NCBI GenBank assembly: GCA_964596775.1
Contig: CAZQVN010000015.1
Location: forward strand, 1 to 64,000
Origin: CAZQVN01 sp964596775
GTDB lineage: Bacteria > Eisenbacteria > RBG-16-71-46 > JABDJR01 > JAWXBZ01
Reading direction: 5' to 3'
Length of the DNA stretch: 64,000 nt
The notes under the pieces were generated by a model, which was not told where the DNA came from, searched no databases, and saw nothing but the letters and a program-made list of their open reading frames with translations. The position numbers and the translations under genes are program-made. Every line of letters starts with the position of its first letter. The first letter of the stretch is position 1. Below, piece by piece: positions 34,770-42,909 of the stretch.

Positions 34770-36407
34770 ATGCAGCTGAAGAAGCGCACAACCGCTTTCA
34801 TCGCCCTTTCGATCGCCTCGGGCGTTGTGCTGGGCCTGCTCCTGACGAACCGGGTCCAGGCACAGTCCGACGGCACCGTATTTTCGCAACTGCGCCTCTT
34901 CGGCAAGGTCCTCGAACTGGTTCAGCAGAACTATGTCGAGGAAGTCGATCCGACGCCGCTGATCAAGGGCGCGATCGAGGGCATGCTCGAGAATCTCGAT
35001 CCGCATTCCACCTACGTCGACGCCGAGCGTTTCGCGCGGATGAACGAGAGGAACCAGGGAGAGTACTTCGGGATCGGCATCTCCTTCGAACTGAGAAACG
35101 GATACATCACGGTCATTTCGCCCATCGAGGGAAGCCCCTCGGACGAACTGGGCATCCGGGCCGGCGACCGCATCGTGAAGATCGACGGCGAGAGCGCCAA
35201 GGGGATCACGAACGAGGAGGTTTTCGACAAGCTCCGCGGCCCGAAGGGATCGAAGGTCCACGTCACGATCAACCGCCCGGGCATCGACGACATGTTCGAG
35301 TACGACATCCTGCGGGACAAGATTCCCATCTACTCCGTCCCCTACCACTTCATGCTCGACGACGAAACCGGCTATGTCCGGGCCACCCGGTTCTCGGCCA
35401 CCACGTCCGAGGAACTCGGTTCGGCCATCGACGACCTGATGACCCAGGGAATGAAGCGCATGGTGTTCGACCTCCGCGGCAACAGCGGCGGTTACCTGAA
35501 CCAGGCGATCGAGGTGTCCGACAAGTTCCTGCAGGGCGGCAAGACCGTCGTGTACACGAAGGGGCGCATCGAGGGTTCCTCGCAGTACTACTACTCCACC
35601 GACAACGACAAGTACCCGGCCTTCCCGCTGATCGTGCTCGTCGATCACGGTTCGGCTTCGGCTTCGGAAATCGTCTCCGGGGCCATCCAGGATCACGACC
35701 GCGGCCTGGTCCTCGGCATGACCACGTTCGGCAAGGGGCTGGTGCAGCGCCAGTACACGCTGAAGGACGGCTCCGCGCTGCTCCTCACCGTGGCCCGCTA
35801 CTACACCCCGAGCGGACGCCTGATCCAGCGGGACTGGGAGGATCGCGACAAGTACGCCTCCGAGGAAGCGATCGAGGCGGCGGAAGTGGAAACGGAACGG
35901 GCCGTCGAGGGGAAAGAGGCTCTGCCGGAGTTCAAGACGGACGGCGGACGCACCGTCTTCGGGGGCGGCGGCATCACTCCGGACATCAAGGTGGCCTATA
36001 CCCGCAAGCTGACCGAGTTCCAGACGCGCCTCGAACGCGAGCAGGTCTTCCCGGACTTCGCATACAAGTTCGCGAATTCCCGCGGCATGAAGAAGACCGA
36101 CGACTTCGACGTCTTCCTGAAATCGTGGAACGTCGATGACGCCACGCTGGCCCAGTTCAAGCAGCATCTCGACAACCGGAACAAGGACCAGGAGGACGAC
36201 CGCAAGATCACCTACACCGACGTGGAGTGGAAGGACGACACACCCTACGTGCGCCTGGCGATCAAGCGCGAAGTGGCCCGCAACGTCTGGGGCGAAGCGA
36301 TGCGGTACCGGGTGGCGATCCAGGAGGACGAGATGATCGCCGAGGCGATGAAGCACTTCAGCGAGGCGGCTCTCATGGCCAACGCGAAGAACAAGGGATC
36401 GCGCTGA
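34770..36407 (+). CDS. C-terminal processing protease, S41 family
   Basis: 545 residues. One N-terminal membrane anchor or signal (FIALSIASGVVLGLLL) places it in the periplasm. The PDZ domain spans about 95-170 (GIGISFELRNGYITVISPIE, then GIRAGDRIVKIDG). The catalytic S41 domain has FDLRGNSGGYLNQAIEV and the Ser/Lys dyad: S297 in DHGSASASEIVSGA and K322 in TTFGKGLVQRQ, with the same 25-residue spacing as in E. coli Tsp. It trims or degrades periplasmic proteins from their C-termini. The C-terminal 150 residues extend beyond the minimal CtpA. The start at 34770 follows GGAGG by seven bases; an adjacent in-frame TTG is discarded. Confidence 0.95.
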   Translation: MQLKKRTTAFIALSIASGVVLGLLLTNRVQAQSDGTVFSQLRLFGKVLELVQQNYVEEVDPTPLIKGAIEGMLENLDPHSTYVDAERFARMNERNQGEYFGIGISFELRNGYITVISPIEGSPSDELGIRAGDRIVKIDGESAKGITNEEVFDKLRGPKGSKVHVTINRPGIDDMFEYDILRDKIPIYSVPYHFMLDDETGYVRATRFSATTSEELGSAIDDLMTQGMKRMVFDLRGNSGGYLNQAIEVSDKFLQGGKTVVYTKGRIEGSSQYYYSTDNDKYPAFPLIVLVDHGSASASEIVSGAIQDHDRGLVLGMTTFGKGLVQRQYTLKDGSALLLTVARYYTPSGRLIQRDWEDRDKYASEEAIEAAEVETERAVEGKEALPEFKTDGGRTVFGGGGITPDIKVAYTRKLTEFQTRLEREQVFPDFAYKFANSRGMKKTDDFDVFLKSWNVDDATLAQFKQHLDNRNKDQEDDRKITYTDVEWKDDTPYVRLAIKREVARNVWGEAMRYRVAIQEDEMIAEAMKHFSEAALMANAKNKGSR

Positions 36408-36408
36408 G

Positions 36409-36440
36409 GAAACTCAGTCCCGGCGGCCGAGTTTCTTTTC
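36409..36440 (+). terminator. Intrinsic terminator of the S41 gene
   Basis: GAAACTC (36409-36415) pairs with GAGTTTC (36429-36435) around a 13-base loop, followed by TTTTC. It begins two bases after the stop codon and lies within the 3' end of the convergent 57-residue gene. Confidence 0.65.
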
Positions 36441-36587
36441 GAAGATCCAGCCGATGGCGAACAGGCCCATGCTGACGATCCACATGCGGAACTCGGTTCT
36501 CAGGTCTCCGGTCAGGATGCCCTGGACCACGGCCACCGGGATGCAGAGGATGCCGGCGGCCTGAAACGCCTTACCGATGATGAACAC
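36414..36587 (-). CDS. 57-residue two-helix membrane protein downstream of folC
   Basis: A short frame found by reading the minus strand of the folC-S41 gap. It starts VFIIGKAFQAAGILCIPVAV and ends IGWIFEKKLGRRD. Two hydrophobic segments (AAGILCIPVAVVQGIL and MWIVSMGLFAIGWIF) flank a short charged loop (TGDLRTEFR). The GTG start at 36587 overlaps the folC end by 17 bases, and GGAAAGG lies about six bases upstream. The tight coupling, membrane-helix composition and positive-inside C-terminus (KKLGRR) support a real gene. Family unknown. It converges with the S41 gene, leaving six bases between stops. Confidence 0.65.
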   Translation of the reverse strand: MFIIGKAFQAAGILCIPVAVVQGILTGDLRTEFRMWIVSMGLFAIGWIFEKKLGRRD

Positions 36588-37938
36588 GGGGCGCCTTTCC
36601 CTCCCACGAGGAGCGGAAGGCGCCCCACGTTTTGAGCAGATCTCCAGCCAGGTACAGCGAACCGGCCACGCAGACCACCCCGTCCGGACCGGCCATCCGG
36701 CGGGCCCGGATCAGGGCGTTGCGCAGGTCGCGGGCTTCCTCCACCGGGCCGGCCACGCGCCTCCCCGCCGACTTGAGAATGGACTCCGCAGCCAGCCCCC
36801 GGACATGTTCGGAGCGCACGGCAACGAGACCGGAGGCCGCGTCCGCAATCCCGTCGAGGATGCCGTCGAGATCCTTCCCCATCGTGACGCCGAACACGAA
36901 GATCGTCCGCCGGCCCGGGAAACGACGGAGGAGCGCGGAGCGCAGCGTGACCGCTCCCGCCGGATTGTGGGCGCCGTCCACGACCAGAGCCGGGCGCGTC
37001 GAGAGCACCTGGAATCGCCCCGGCCAGCGCGCGCTCCGGAGGCTTCCGCGAAGAGCGGCCAGGTCCAGCGCCCGCCCCAGGAACAGCTCCGCCGCCCGGA
37101 CCGCCAGCGCCGCATTTTCCGCCTGGTGCGCGCCGTGCAGGGCGATCTTCAGGCCGGGATAGGTGGCCGCGGGCGTGGCCAGCGCAAAGGACTCCCCGCG
37201 CGGACCGGGAGGCGCCAGGGTGATCATGCCCGGTTCGATGAACTCGAGCATGACTCCGGCCCGGGCCGCCTTTCGGGTGAGCGCCGCCCGCGCGGAAGGT
37301 GCCTGGCCGGCCGAAACGGCGGCGGCACCCCGCTTCATGATCCCCCCCTTGTCGGTGGCGATCGCGGCCAGGGTTCCGCCGAGGACTTCCACGTGATCAA
37401 GTCCGATCGGCGTGAAGACGGCCACCTTCGCCGGAATCACGTTCGTCGAGTCCAGACGCCCTCCGAGCCCCGCCTCGACGACGAGCGCCTCGGCCCCTTC
37501 CTCCCGGAACGCCAGGAAAGCGAGCGCCGTGAGGATCTCGAACGTCGTCCGGAAACCGGCGCCGGCCGTTCCCCCGATGGCCTCTGCGGCGCGTTGCGCC
37601 GCGGCGGAAAACGCGGCGCGGCCGATCGGGCGGCCGTCGATCCGCACGCGCTCCCGCATGTCCCGCAGGTGGGGCGAGGTGTACAGGCCGGAGCGCAGCC
37701 CCTCCCCGGTGAGGATGGCCGAAAGGAGCGCCGCGGTGGAACCCTTCCCGTTCGTTCCGGCTATGTGGACGGAGGGAGCCGTCCGCTCGGGATGGCCGAG
37801 GGAGGCCAGCGCGCGCGCGAACCGGCGCAGGTCGGCCGGCCCGCGGGACATGGGCTTGCCCCCGTTCAATGCTTCGTAGTTGACGAACGACAGGATGTGG
37901 CGGACCGATTCCTCGTAGGTCCATCTGCGCGAAACCAT
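36571..37938 (-). CDS. folC: Folylpolyglutamate synthase / dihydrofolate synthase
   Basis: 455 residues, Mur-ligase fold. The N-terminus has the folate-binding pattern TYEESVRHILSFVNYEA. The P-loop is HIAGTNGKGSTAALLSAIL, followed by GLYTSPHLRDMRERVRIDG, VEAGLGGRLDSTNV, the TDKGGIMKRG segment and VDGAHNPAGAVTLRSALL. It adds glutamate to folates, and to dihydropteroate if bifunctional. This supports folate-dependent C1 metabolism, including the glycine cleavage system at the left of the window. The start is the ATG at 37938; the open frame upstream belongs to antisense of the next gene. Only 25 bases separate its ATG from the divergent AI-2E gene. Confidence 0.95.
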   Translation of the reverse strand: MVSRRWTYEESVRHILSFVNYEALNGGKPMSRGPADLRRFARALASLGHPERTAPSVHIAGTNGKGSTAALLSAILTGEGLRSGLYTSPHLRDMRERVRIDGRPIGRAAFSAAAQRAAEAIGGTAGAGFRTTFEILTALAFLAFREEGAEALVVEAGLGGRLDSTNVIPAKVAVFTPIGLDHVEVLGGTLAAIATDKGGIMKRGAAAVSAGQAPSARAALTRKAARAGVMLEFIEPGMITLAPPGPRGESFALATPAATYPGLKIALHGAHQAENAALAVRAAELFLGRALDLAALRGSLRSARWPGRFQVLSTRPALVVDGAHNPAGAVTLRSALLRRFPGRRTIFVFGVTMGKDLDGILDGIADAASGLVAVRSEHVRGLAAESILKSAGRRVAGPVEEARDLRNALIRARRMAGPDGVVCVAGSLYLAGDLLKTWGAFRSSWEGKAPRVHHR

Positions 37939-37944
37939 GCGCGC

Positions 37945-37954
37945 ATGATACACT
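37945..37954. promoter_or_regulatory. Overlapping divergent -10 elements, possibly leaderless
   Basis: Minus strand TATCAT (37950-37945) lies seven bases before the folC ATG. Plus strand TACACT (37949-37954) lies nine bases before the AI-2E ATG at 37964. If used, both transcripts would start at or within a few bases of the start codon. No good -35 is visible for either. Confidence 0.35.
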
Positions 37955-37963
37955 GCGCGCCCG

Positions 37964-39154
37964 ATGGAATCTAAACCGCGCACTCCGGTCCGGCTCCTGC
38001 CGGTGATACTGCTGGCCATCGTCTGGACGATCTTCCTGGCGATGGGACTGCGGCACGTTCTCATTCCTCCGGTGGCCGCGCTTGTCCTCGTGTTCCTGCT
38101 GTTCCCGTATCACCACGAAAAGTGGGCCCAGCGGACCATCGCGGTGTCCGTCGGGCTGGCGCTGGTGTGGCTGCTCGGAAAGGTCTCCTCGATTCTCTGG
38201 ATCGCCGGCCTCGGACTGTCCATGGCCTATCTGCTGAATCCCCCGGTGGCCTGGCTGGAAAGGAAGGGGGTGCCCCGGTCCCGCGGCGTCGTTCTCGTGG
38301 TTTTCCCGGCGGTGCTGCTGTTCGGGGTCACGCTGTTCTTCGCCCTCCCACCCCTGTTCGCCCAGGCCTCGGAACTCGTGGCCGAGATCCCCGGTTTCGT
38401 CACGACCCTGTATGACCGCTCCATCGGCTCGGTCCGGAACGTTCCCCTGGAGAGCCTCCCGATCGACCTTCCGGCGATCGTGGAACGATTGACGGCCGCG
38501 GCGGAATCGCTGATCACCGGCGCCGGGCAGAGTCTCGTCGGCGTTGCCCGCCGGGCCGGAGGGTTCCTGTCGATACTTCTCCTCAGCCCCATCGTCGGAT
38601 ACCGGCTGCTCAAGGACCTTCCCGCGCTCCGTCGCGGTGCACTGCATATCCTCCCGCGGCGGATGGAATCGGAGGTCGAGGCGCTGTTCTCCGAGATGGA
38701 CGTGCTGGTGGGGCGGTACCTCCGCGGACAGATGCTGGTTTCGCTGATCGTCGGCGGGTTGACGATCGCCGGACTGACCGCCATCGGTCTCCCCTATGCG
38801 ATCGTCATCGGGGCCCTGGCCGGGGCGCTGAACATGGTGCCGATCATCGGCTACTGGATCAGCCTGATCCTCGCGCTGCTCGTCACGCTGTCCACGGCCA
38901 GTCCGGGACAGGCGGCGCTGGCCGTCGGGGGCGTCTTCTTCGTGATCCAGATTCTCGAGCAGAACTTCATCTCGCCGAAGATCCTCGGAGACCAGACCGG
39001 GCTGCATCCGGTTGCCGTGCTCCTGTCGCTGCTGGTGTTCACGTCGCTCGGAGGGCTGGCAGGCGCGCTCCTGGCCATACCGTTCACGCTGTTCCTGAGG
39101 CTCTTTTTCCGGCGCTACGTGGCCGGTGGAATCCGCGAGGCGGATTTCAGCTGA
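37964..39154 (+). CDS. AI-2E family transporter (PF01594-type permease)
   Basis: 396 residues with about eight membrane helices. Two to three come at the N-terminus (LLPVILLAIVWTIFLAMGL, VLIPPVAALVLVFLLF). Helix SMAYLLNPPVAWLERKGVPRSRGV carries the family signature. A central amphipathic region (about 130-215) and C-terminal helices follow (IVIGALAGALNMVPIIGYWIS, ALAVGGVFFVIQILEQNFISPKILG), the latter block being the most conserved part. The family includes TqsA/YdgG-like exporters and Na+/H+ antiporters, so transported AI-2 should not be assumed. Transcribed alone. Confidence 0.92.
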   Translation: MESKPRTPVRLLPVILLAIVWTIFLAMGLRHVLIPPVAALVLVFLLFPYHHEKWAQRTIAVSVGLALVWLLGKVSSILWIAGLGLSMAYLLNPPVAWLERKGVPRSRGVVLVVFPAVLLFGVTLFFALPPLFAQASELVAEIPGFVTTLYDRSIGSVRNVPLESLPIDLPAIVERLTAAAESLITGAGQSLVGVARRAGGFLSILLLSPIVGYRLLKDLPALRRGALHILPRRMESEVEALFSEMDVLVGRYLRGQMLVSLIVGGLTIAGLTAIGLPYAIVIGALAGALNMVPIIGYWISLILALLVTLSTASPGQAALAVGGVFFVIQILEQNFISPKILGDQTGLHPVAVLLSLLVFTSLGGLAGALLAIPFTLFLRLFFRRYVAGGIREADFS

Positions 39155-39203
39155 GGGTGCGCCGCATGGCCGGCGGAGTCCGCAGGCCGAACGTGCGCGG
39201 AGG

Positions 39204-39980
39204 TCAGTCGAAAACGACCACCGGCATGCCGACGCCCGCATCGAGCCGCTCGGCCGCGCTCCCCTGTACAACGGCGACCTCCAGCAGCCCTCCGCTCCCG
39301 ATGAGCGCGACCAGCGTGCCCGGCGGCGCATCGCTGTACGTCCGGACGACCGGCACCACGGCACCGCCCGCGCGCACCGTCCGGCAGCTCCCCACCAGGG
39401 CGGCGCTCACGTTCGTCACCATGTTGCCGAAGGCATCGACGTGGATCACGGAGCCGGTGATTCCGCCTTCGGCGATCACGGGTTCGGGCATCGCGAGGCG
39501 CAACGGATCCGGGACGGGGTCGCCGAGACGGGCCGGATCCTCGCCGAGGGCAATGCGCGCGGCGGCCGGCGCGAAGAGGTCGCGGCCGTGGAACGTGGCC
39601 GACACGGTTCCCGGGGCCCACGTGTCCGCATCGATCGCGAATACCGCCGCGTCCGGGCCGAGGAACGGCGTGAACAACCCGTTGTCGGGTCCGACGAACA
39701 CGTGATCCCCGCTGCGCACGGCCACCGGACGGCGCGCGCTGCCGACCCCGGGATCGACGACGGCCAGGTGAACCGTGCCCGGGGGGAACGACGGCGCGGC
39801 CGCCCGCAGTATCAGCGCGCCCGACAGGAAGTCGAACCGGGGAATCTCATGGGTGATGTCGGCGAGGACGAGATCGCGCGACACCGAGAGAAGGGCTCCG
39901 CGCAGGCTTCCCGCGTAGGAGGAGGACGTGCCGAAGTCGGTGAGGAGCGTCACGATTCCGCTGCCGACCCAGCGATCCAT
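39204..39980 (-). CDS. SAM hydroxide adenosyltransferase (DUF62 / chlorinase-fluorinase-like fold)
   Basis: 258 residues. The N-terminal motif VTLLTDFGTSSSYAGSLRGAL, then HLAVVDPGVGSARRPV, FVGPDNGLFTPFLG and the C-terminal VIHVDAFGNMVTNVS define the duf62 family. Members hydrolyse S-adenosylmethionine to adenosine and methionine. They use water instead of halide when they keep the Asp/Arg/His triad and lack the halogenase loop insert. The ATG at 39980 overlaps the cutA stop as TGATG; a GTG at 40007 is an in-frame alternative. Confidence 0.93.
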   Translation of the reverse strand: MDRWVGSGIVTLLTDFGTSSSYAGSLRGALLSVSRDLVLADITHEIPRFDFLSGALILRAAAPSFPPGTVHLAVVDPGVGSARRPVAVRSGDHVFVGPDNGLFTPFLGPDAAVFAIDADTWAPGTVSATFHGRDLFAPAAARIALGEDPARLGDPVPDPLRLAMPEPVIAEGGITGSVIHVDAFGNMVTNVSAALVGSCRTVRAGGAVVPVVRTYSDAPPGTLVALIGSGGLLEVAVVQGSAAERLDAGVGMPVVVFD

Positions 39981-40429
39981 CAGCCGGACACCGACGCGGC
40001 GATCCACTCCAGGTACGGAGCGTGACCGCCGAGCACCGGAAGAACGAGGACTTCCGGGACGTCGTAGGAGTGGAGCCGGGCCAGGCGCTCGACAACGGCC
40101 TCCGACCGGCTCCGCGTCGACTTGGCGATCAGCAGAACCTCGGCGGCGTCTTCGACCCGTCCCTGCCAGCGGTAGATCGAGCGGATGCCGGGGACAATAT
40201 TGACGCAGGCCGCGAGGCCCGACCCGACGAGGTCCGAGGCCAGGGCGCGCGCCTCGTCCTCGGACGGAGCGGTGCCCAGAATGACCACGGCTTCGGCGCC
40301 GCCCTCCGGACCGTGCCGCGCGGGGTCGCCTGCGGCATCGCCGTCCGTGCCGTGCCGTATCGGGTCGCCGGCGGCCGCATCGCCCGGCGGGGGTCGCCGG
40401 GCGCCGTCATCCGCGGAGCCCGTGCTCAT
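39980..40429 (-). CDS. cutA: CutA1-family divalent-cation tolerance protein with low-complexity N-terminal extension
   Basis: 149 residues; the CutA core is about 100 residues. It begins VVILGTAPSEDEARALASDLVGSGLAACVNIVPGIRSIYRWQGRVEDAAEVLLIAKS and ends HSYDVPEVLVLPVLGG...YLEWIA, all family landmarks of the trimeric ferredoxin-like fold. The first 45 residues are a Gly/Asp/Ala/Arg-rich extension encoded by an imperfect DNA repeat (see repeat 40311-40386). The ATG overlaps the beta-helix gene stop as ATGA. The true start could lie inside the repeat. Confidence 0.9.
   Translation of the reverse strand: MSTGSADDGARRPPPGDAAAGDPIRHGTDGDAAGDPARHGPEGGAEAVVILGTAPSEDEARALASDLVGSGLAACVNIVPGIRSIYRWQGRVEDAAEVLLIAKSTRSRSEAVVERLARLHSYDVPEVLVLPVLGGHAPYLEWIAASVSG
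40311..40386. repeat. Two imperfect direct repeats of about 37 bases inside cutA
   Basis: Copies begin at about 40311 and 40350. Both run CCGTGCCG, three variable bases, GGGTCGCC, a GCGGC core and ATCGCC. They encode the related peptides DPIRHGTDGDAA and DPARHGPEGGAE in the N-terminal extension of CutA, and look like a recent slippage-type duplication. Confidence 0.6.
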
Positions 40430-41457
40430 TCGACGTTGACGGCGTCCTTGAGGACCGGGGCGATCACGACCCGGACTCCGAGCGTGGGATCGTCGGTGCC
40501 GTCCTCGATCCGGTCGTAGATGACGTCGAGACCGTTGCGACCCCACCAGTTTCCGCTCATGTCCAGGTCGACGGCGGTTTCGCCCGGCTTCAACTGCCAG
40601 TAGTCGGCCACCCTGATATCCAGGGCCGCATTGTCGAAGATGTTGTTGTCCTTGATCTTCGGGCGGGAACCGCCGGCCAGGAAGATCCCGTACTCGTTCT
40701 GGGTGATGTTGTTCCGGGTGATCGTCGGGGACGAGGACGTGATCGTGATTCCGAAGTACGGGCAGAGCGAAACGAGGTTGTTCTCGATCCGGGCGTCGGA
40801 ACCTCTTTCGATGGCCAGGCCGGTCTGGGAGCCGACGATCAGGTTGTCCTTGAACAGGACGTCCGGCGACTGGATCAGGTACACGGCCCGCCCTGTCCCG
40901 GCAAAATTGCCCACCGTCGTGAAAAAGTTGCGGACGACCGTTCCGCGCCCCTTGATGAACAGGATCCCCTTTTCACTGCAGGCCCGGACCGCGGACCGGG
41001 TGATGTCGAGCTGGCCTCCCTGGACGGCGATGCCGACCGACGCGAGTTCCACGACGACCTGCTTGAGGATGGCCCGGCCGCCGGGTGCCGGGATGATGAT
41101 GCCGCCCCAGTCGTTCGCGGTCGGCAAGACCGCGTCCGAGGTGAAATAGACGCTGTCGCCGTCCGCGCCGGTGGCCTCGAGCGTTCCGTAAACGGCGATT
41201 TCCATGTCGAACGGACGGAGCCCGCGCTGATCGGCGAGATTCGGCTTGAACCGGAGAACGCAGCCGGGCCCGATCTTCAATGTGGCCCCCGCCTTGATTT
41301 CGATGTCCTGGGTCACGATGTACGGGCTTCCGGCCTTCGTCCACTCCACGACCCCGGTGATCGGCCCCCCGACCACCGTCTCCGCGAGGGCCGGCTGAGC
41401 CGCCGTCATGAGAGCCAGAATCGGAAAAAACCACAAAATCCTGTTCGCAAACGTCAT
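40426..41457 (-). CDS. Secreted right-handed beta-helix protein (NosD/pectate-lyase-like fold)
   Basis: 343 residues. A signal peptide (ILWFFPILALMTAAQPALA) is followed by coils typical of parallel beta-helices: repeated strands with GIAVQGGQLDITRSAV, NLIVGSQTGLAIERGSDARIENNLVS, GITITSSSPTITRNNITQNEYGIFLAGG, PKIKDNNIFDN. The N-terminal part has IEIKAGATLKIGPGCVLRF, common in extracellular beta-helix proteins. I see no catalytic motif of a known polysaccharide lyase. Of three in-frame ATGs the one at 41457 has GGAG nine bases upstream and is preferred over 41466 and 41472. It leads the operon with cutA and the SAM hydrolase. Confidence 0.85.
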   Translation of the reverse strand: MTFANRILWFFPILALMTAAQPALAETVVGGPITGVVEWTKAGSPYIVTQDIEIKAGATLKIGPGCVLRFKPNLADQRGLRPFDMEIAVYGTLEATGADGDSVYFTSDAVLPTANDWGGIIIPAPGGRAILKQVVVELASVGIAVQGGQLDITRSAVRACSEKGILFIKGRGTVVRNFFTTVGNFAGTGRAVYLIQSPDVLFKDNLIVGSQTGLAIERGSDARIENNLVSLCPYFGITITSSSPTITRNNITQNEYGIFLAGGSRPKIKDNNIFDNAALDIRVADYWQLKPGETAVDLDMSGNWWGRNGLDVIYDRIEDGTDDPTLGVRVVIAPVLKDAVNVE

Positions 41458-41512
41458 TCCGTCCATCTCCATGGTGATCGGCCCTGAGGATGCCTCCCGC
41501 TAGCGCCCGAAA

Positions 41513-41542
41513 AGTCTAGCACGGGCGGCCGCGATGACCCAA
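41513..41542 (-). promoter_or_regulatory. Probable promoter of the beta-helix/cutA/SAM-hydrolase operon
   Basis: Minus strand: TTGGGT (41542-41537), 18 bases, TAGACT (41518-41513) preceded by TGC, an extended -10. It predicts a start about 50 bases before the 41457 ATG. Confidence 0.5.
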
Positions 41543-41549
41543 CCGCCCT

Positions 41550-42902
41550 TTACCCCTTGAGCAGTGCCAGCAGGGGGCGGACGAGATCGGGTCCCAGCAG
41601 GAAAACCTCGCCGGGGCGATTGTGATCCGGAAAAATGAAGCGGGCCGGCCAGAATTCGCGATCGCCGGGGCCGGACCGGGCGTCCAGGATCTCGAGGCGT
41701 GAAGCGGTGGTGTCCGCCCGCATCTCGACGACCAGTACGGGAGAGCTTCGGAGCCGGCCCCCGGCGGCCACGATGCTGTCCGCCGCGGCCTGGATCAGCG
41801 TGCGCACGAATTCGCCCCGATCGGGGGGCGGAGCTCCCGGCGTGGCCACCTCCCCGGCCAGCCGCCAGGTTCCGGCGGCATCCGGGAGGAAACGGGCCGT
41901 GTCCGCGCCCGCCGACAGGAGGATCTCCCTGACGCCGCGCAGGCCGGACGGATACAGGTATTTCTGCCGGAAGTCGAGATCCGACCGGCGGGACAGCGCG
42001 ATGTAGGCGGCGGGAACGCCGTAGATCGCCTCCCGTCCGGAGCGCGCGGCAAAACGCTCCGCGCCGGTCAGTCCGTCAAACGTTGCTCCGAGGAGGAGCC
42101 GGTGCTGCCCCCCCGCGCTGTCCACGACGGTCACGCTCCCCTCGGGCGGATCCAGGCCGAACGGCCGGAGCGCCCCGGGGTGATCCTCGGGGTACGACCG
42201 GGCCTTCGTGGCGGCCAGCCCCTTGAGAAAGTCCGTGATGAACGCAGTGTCGCCCGGGCCGTCGAACGGGTCGGTGATTCTCCATCCCGCCGCCCCGGGC
42301 CCCCGGTCGACACGGACCCGGTGCCCCCCGGACGAAAGCACGAAGGACACGGCGGCTCCCGGGGAAAAATTCATCAGCGAGGGATCGCGCCAGCCGTCCG
42401 TCTCCTTGCGGAAGAAGTTGTCGACCTCGCCGTCCCTCAGCAGGCCGAGAGTGTCGGACTCGTCGATCCGGATGTAGTACGCCGGCGACGCCGCGGCCAC
42501 CGATCCGATGGTGAGCGTGCGGGATGTGCCGTCCCTGAGGTCGAACCGCAGCCAGGCTCCCGGGTGCACGAGTCCATAGCTCTGCAGCTGGCCCGGATCC
42601 ATGCGGAAGCGGCGGAGGATTTCGAGAGAGCGACAGCGCGACAGCAGGGCCTCCACCGCGATCGGATCCGCCGGAAAATCGACGGGGCTGATGATGCGCC
42701 AGCTGCCGTCCACGGGCTCCATCCGCGTGGTGTCCCGGGAAAACGCCACGGTGATCCCGGACAGGCGGGTCGATTCGACGGCCAGAAACGGAACGACCAC
42801 CGGTCCCGTGTCCACGGGCCGGCGCGACTCGTAGTAGCGCACGTAGGCCAGGAGTCCCAGGAACAGCACGAGCGCGATCCAGAAACCGCGGCGGAGCTTC
42901 AT
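41550..42902 (-). CDS. DUF4340 domain protein
   Basis: 450 residues. One N-terminal membrane helix (FWIALVLFLGLLAYVRYY) is followed by a large periplasmic part with two DUF4340-like units (DGSWRIISPVDFPADPIAVEALLSR near 65-90, and GWRITDPFDGPGDTAFITDFLKGL near 205-230), then Arg- and Asp-rich beta segments. DUF4340 proteins regularly follow GldG-like genes in ABC-2 operons of this kind. It starts seven bases after the GldG-like stop and ends the long minus-strand operon. Molecular role unknown. Confidence 0.88.
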   Translation of the reverse strand: MKLRRGFWIALVLFLGLLAYVRYYESRRPVDTGPVVVPFLAVESTRLSGITVAFSRDTTRMEPVDGSWRIISPVDFPADPIAVEALLSRCRSLEILRRFRMDPGQLQSYGLVHPGAWLRFDLRDGTSRTLTIGSVAAASPAYYIRIDESDTLGLLRDGEVDNFFRKETDGWRDPSLMNFSPGAAVSFVLSSGGHRVRVDRGPGAAGWRITDPFDGPGDTAFITDFLKGLAATKARSYPEDHPGALRPFGLDPPEGSVTVVDSAGGQHRLLLGATFDGLTGAERFAARSGREAIYGVPAAYIALSRRSDLDFRQKYLYPSGLRGVREILLSAGADTARFLPDAAGTWRLAGEVATPGAPPPDRGEFVRTLIQAAADSIVAAGGRLRSSPVLVVEMRADTTASRLEILDARSGPGDREFWPARFIFPDHNRPGEVFLLGPDLVRPLLALLKG

Positions 42903-42909
42903 CGTCCCG

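Noticed and set aside
37964..39154. Quorum-sensing function for the AI-2E family permease
   Set aside because: The family name is historical. Members include ion antiporters, and no lux or lsr gene is nearby.
39204..39980. Fluorinase or chlorinase function for the DUF62 protein
   Set aside because: Length and motifs fit the common SAM hydroxide adenosyltransferase; there is no sign of the halogenase-specific loop or a halometabolite cluster.
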